From Paramecium sonneborni (taxonomy: Eukaryota; Ciliophora; Oligohymenophorea; Peniculida; Parameciidae), in NCBI GenBank assembly GCA_905182985.1, contig CAJJDN010000095.1, forward strand, positions 205,885 through 269,884: a DNA stretch of 64,000 bases, given 5' to 3'. Positions 60,862 through 64,000 of this stretch are shown here, piece after piece. Numbering within the stretch: position 1 is the first letter of the stretch; each line of letters opens with the position of its first letter. The notes beneath the pieces are model-generated. The model ran no database searches. It saw only the letters and a program-made list of their open reading frames with translations, and was not told where the DNA came from. The position numbers and the translations under genes were made by a program.

Positions 60862-61560
60862 TAGATTAAATAAATATTTTTATTATAAAAACATAAAATT
60901 ATAAATTGCTATATATTAATACTAACTATTTTTTAAACATAATCTTAATCTTGAAAACTTTGATTAGATTATTACTTAATTATGAAACTATTGTTCCATT
61001 TTTAGATTAATAAAATTGATTCTAAATAAATCAAGCTGAATAATTAATTTGAAATTACTATTCCCTAAGTTTCTAGAATCCTTAATTTAAAAAGATTTGA
61101 TTATTTAAAAAAAAAATCATTAAAATACTTTACCTATAAATATTTTTTATTTTAGAAAAATTAATATTAGGGATGCTTTGCAAATTAATTTTTTGTTATT
61201 CAATTATATTTATAATTAAACAGATTTGAAATATGAAAGCATTCTTTTAAGGAGTTTAAATTGATAAATAAATATCTATTTCATAATAATATGCATTCTA
61301 AAATAACTTAATCATAACGATATTTAAAATATGAGATAAAAATATAAAATTGATTGTTATTCTCAAACCAAATAGTACAATGATAGTATATATTGTTTAT
61401 ATAAATTTTTAACTTTTAATTTCAAATAACTTCACTTAAAACGGAACAAATTTTTTTCATAAATTTTGGAGTATTATTAAACAAAAGTCAAAAATTTATA
61501 ATAAATCTTTAAATTTATATTAAATGATAATCCTTAAATTGAATTGGATTAATAATTATA
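60862..61560. other. AT-rich intergenic interval
   Basis: This interval lies upstream of the Rab-like gene (minus) and of the small plus-strand gene at 61561. It consists mostly of A/T runs with no frame of interest, and no structured RNA is apparent by eye. Confidence 0.45.
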
Positions 61561-61875
61561 ATGAGTTCTTAGTATGGATTAAAATTAACTATTCGTATAA
61601 TATTAATAAAGAAGAAAAATAATAATTAAATCAAGTAAAATACGAAGACCTATTACGATGATTATAAATTAGAAATTTAAATTATTTAGATTAAGTATTT
61701 TATTAAAATCTAGAAAATCTTCTTTTTATACCAAAAAAAAACTGAAAGGAAATGTTACAGAGTATAAAAAAGTTTTATTAGAATTAAAAAAACTAAGATT
61801 AAGAAGTAAAAGCAATAGTAATGTTTAATAATTAATATTGCTAAGAAAATAATTACTTTTAGTATTAAAATTTGA
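61561..61875 (+). CDS. small Lys/Ile/Gln-rich protein, uncharacterised
   Basis: An ORF of 104 residues runs from ATG at 61561 (MSSQYGLKLTIR) to TGA at 61873-61875. It lies 17 bases from the stop of the convergent TTLL-like gene, the tight spacing seen for real genes here. A 17-nt segment GTATAATATTAATAAAG could be an intron near the 5' end; its removal would change the rest. The product is very basic and of low complexity. No family is recognised. Confidence 0.4.
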
Positions 61876-61892
61876 ATATGAAAAATTGTAAG

Positions 61893-64000
61893 TCAAAATT
61901 CTTCGTCATTATTATTTTCAGGTTATTTTTCTTCAAATAATGATTTTAAACCTTGGCCATCCATTCTAGAATCAAAAACAACTACAAAATCGTTTTAATC
62001 AGGATATATATCTATATGTCTTCTTTTCTCTTTAGGCCAAATTGATGGGGAAGGAAATAAAACATCAACTGAAAGTTGTATTGTATTATCAAGTAATTAC
62101 TAAGCAAATTCTTTCATATAATCTGAACTTTAATTAAATTCTGTTGTAGGTTTGACATCTATTAACCATGGTTTATATTTATTATCAATCACTATTTTAA
62201 CTTAAAGTAACTAAGTCTTATTTAATGAATACTTCAAAATTATGATCTTTGACTGGCATTTGAATAAACACTGATCTAATATATTCACAAACAATAATTT
62301 TAATTTCAGGAAAGATTTTATAATCATAATCCACTCTGCAATCATCAAAATATTCTATAATAGTTTTCATTTAAATCTTTTCTGAATCATAATCTTGATT
62401 TTATTGTGTATTCAATTTAGATTAAATTTCTTGTTCAAATGGAGAGAAATTTATTTTTGATTTTTATCCATAAAACTATTCAAATAAATACGCTCTCACT
62501 ATTCCATTTATTTGAACTATTAGTAAATAATAGCATAAATCTAATTTTATTTATTGATATACAAACGATCTGATGTATTATTAAACAATAAAACTTTATT
62601 AATTTCTACTTGGGGTTGAATACTCTTTATGAATAAAGTTAAAAACACTCTTTGTATTTTCACAAAGCTAAAATTTCTATCCTTAATTCTCACATTTCAA
62701 AACTATCCAAATTTCAGTAGAAGTTTTGTAATTCCTAATAAACTCATACAATTAATCTTCTCCAAGATTATTTACAATTATTGAAAAAGGACAATAATCA
62801 CAAAAATTTTAATTTGTTAAAATGCAGTATTTTTAAAATCTATTTATTAGATTTTTTTTTGTCCATAATGGATTTATTATATCAATATGATTATGTATTT
62901 TTATATAAGGAGATAAAAGACAAAGTTTTTATTCTATAGCAAATTTCATTTAATCTTCTACACTATCACATAGTTTCAATATCTATTCAAAAGGTTGAAA
63001 TTCAATTTTATCACTTATGTGTCTAGATCTTTATTTATTCAAAAATGAACTTGAAGCTTAACAAGTCCATAAAAATTATACATCTTCTTCAGTCTCTTCT
63101 GCTTCTTACCACCACCATCTATAACTTAAGCATTTTTTTAAAATTATTTCATTTTTAGGATCCTGAATTTTATATTTTTATATTCTTATTGCTGAAGGAC
63201 GAATATATATAGTATGAATACATTAATTTTCAAATACGCTTTTTTAAAAATTTTTAAGTTTTCTCTATATTGGATCTTCTTGAATCTAATTTTATGGTAA
63301 ATACATTGTTTTTTTTCTTTTCAATAATCTATTCTTCAATTTTTCTAAAAACTCTTTTGGCCTTTAAATTTATGGTCTTTAAGGATAAATCAAGCTTCTC
63401 TCTGTTTAAATTGGAGATAGTAAATTCTCTCTTTAATAATTAAATGGCCTCATTAAGTCTTTTACTGACTTTTCAATCTAAAAAGGATACAATTATTTCA
63501 TATTTCTTAAATAGTAAAAATTATGAACAGGAGGACTTCTAGCTTGAGGAGATTTTTCGAGTTTTTTTAATTTGATATTATTTAATTTTACATCATCCAT
63601 TGCATTCTCTAAGATTTTTTTTTGGCTCTCTATATTATTTATGGATGTAGGAGATTAGGAATTCATATTGTAAGGTGAATAATGCATTTTAATTGACTGT
63701 TTTCTAGCAGGAAATCGAGCTAGGTTATCATCTTGTTTTTCAATTTTATATTTTTATAGACTTCCATAAATATCACATTAAGAAATATCACGATCGCTTG
63801 AATTTAAAAATGTTTCTTTTCTTTGACCAAAAATTGAAGCTTTTTGAGTAGCTAGTATTTTAAGAGTTGGTTAAAAAGAGTGATTAGAAAATAAATATGA
63901 GGGAGTTTTTTGTGATGGTGAAATATCCTATCTTTTTGAATAATCATTATGAGGTTGAGGTATATTTGAATTAGCATCAGTATGAAGTTTATGAATAGAA
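61893..64000 (-). CDS. divergent TTLL-family protein, probable pseudoenzyme (5' end beyond window)
   Basis: The stop TGA is at 61893-61895. The frame runs to the right edge, so the N-terminus is missing. A Ser/Gln/Lys-rich N-terminal region is followed by LSYRWWWEAEETEED (~63100), matching LKSRWWWSIQDEQES of the canonical TTLL at 14189. The ATP-grasp positions follow: EIWIVLKCENQGQKF (~62700) where active enzymes have WIxKPGxxxxRGxG, then FIVQQYIRSFVYQQIKLDL and NFELLQVKIVIDNKYKPWLIDV. The last ends in KPTTEF instead of the ExNTNP metal site. Introns of 30 nt (~62610) and 22 nt (~62225) are supported. ATP-binding Lys-Pro-Gly/Arg-Gly and metal residues are lost, so catalysis is unlikely. Confidence 0.78.

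Noticed and set aside
1..64000. Bacterial, viral or transposon sequence
   Set aside because: No transposase, reverse transcriptase, capsid or polymerase ORF was found; all recognised genes are typical eukaryotic or ciliate genes with uniform codon use.

Overview
The window reads as macronuclear DNA of an oligohymenophorean ciliate, most likely Paramecium or a close relative. It is very AT-rich. The long reading frames exist only if TAA and TAG are read as glutamine and TGA is the sole stop. Genes sit tens of bases apart on both strands and are cut by tiny introns (about 20-41 nt, GTA...AG). In many genes, removing these introns joins conserved family motifs and makes the coding length divisible by three. 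Under the standard code most of these genes shatter into short fragments, so I rebuilt the annotation by hand with the ciliate code. Exon boundaries in the largest genes (about 3.8, 6.9, 10.3, 26.3, 31.0, 48.0 and 51.8 kb) are only partly resolved.

Layout. 0-10 kb: a small membrane protein, an EamA/DMT transporter, a TPR-like protein, a CTL/SLC44 choline-transporter-like protein, a BAH-PHD chromatin reader, a long coiled-coil protein and a 69-residue single-pass protein. 10-24 kb: a protein with internal CTFKPxI repeats, a secreted protein, a tubulin tyrosine ligase-like (TTLL) enzyme, a RAD5/HLTF-type SNF2-RING ATPase and a coiled-coil protein. 24-36 kb: oligopeptidase B, CFAP57, a structured noncoding RNA candidate, a second F-x-P-x-I repeat protein, a Cys-rich membrane protein, an STPGR (PGPGxY repeat) protein and DAD1/OST2. 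36-48 kb: an unknown protein, a MORN protein, a DENN-domain protein, a histidine-phosphatase-like protein, an HHFxxG-repeat protein, a HAD-like/DPY-30 fusion, a pirin-like cupin, RPA12 of RNA polymerase I and a mitochondrial FtsH/Yme1-type protease. 48-57 kb: an Na+/H+ exchanger with a long regulatory tail and a giant multi-pass PAS protein. 57-64 kb: sparse, with gene fragments, a Rab-like GTPase carrying a 7-bp duplication, and a divergent TTLL-like gene that runs off the right edge.

Several genes point to cilia: two TTLL-family genes, CFAP57, the STPGR, MORN, HHFxxG-repeat and DPY-30 proteins, and two F-x-P-x-I repeat proteins. That fits a heavily ciliated cell. Nothing indicates an operon, bacterial mobile element, CRISPR array or virus. 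The best candidates for something new are the ~390-nt structured RNA locus at about 30.5-30.9 kb, the TTLL pseudoenzyme, the HAD/DPY-30 fusion, and two divergent gene pairs whose start codons are only 30 and 34 bp apart.
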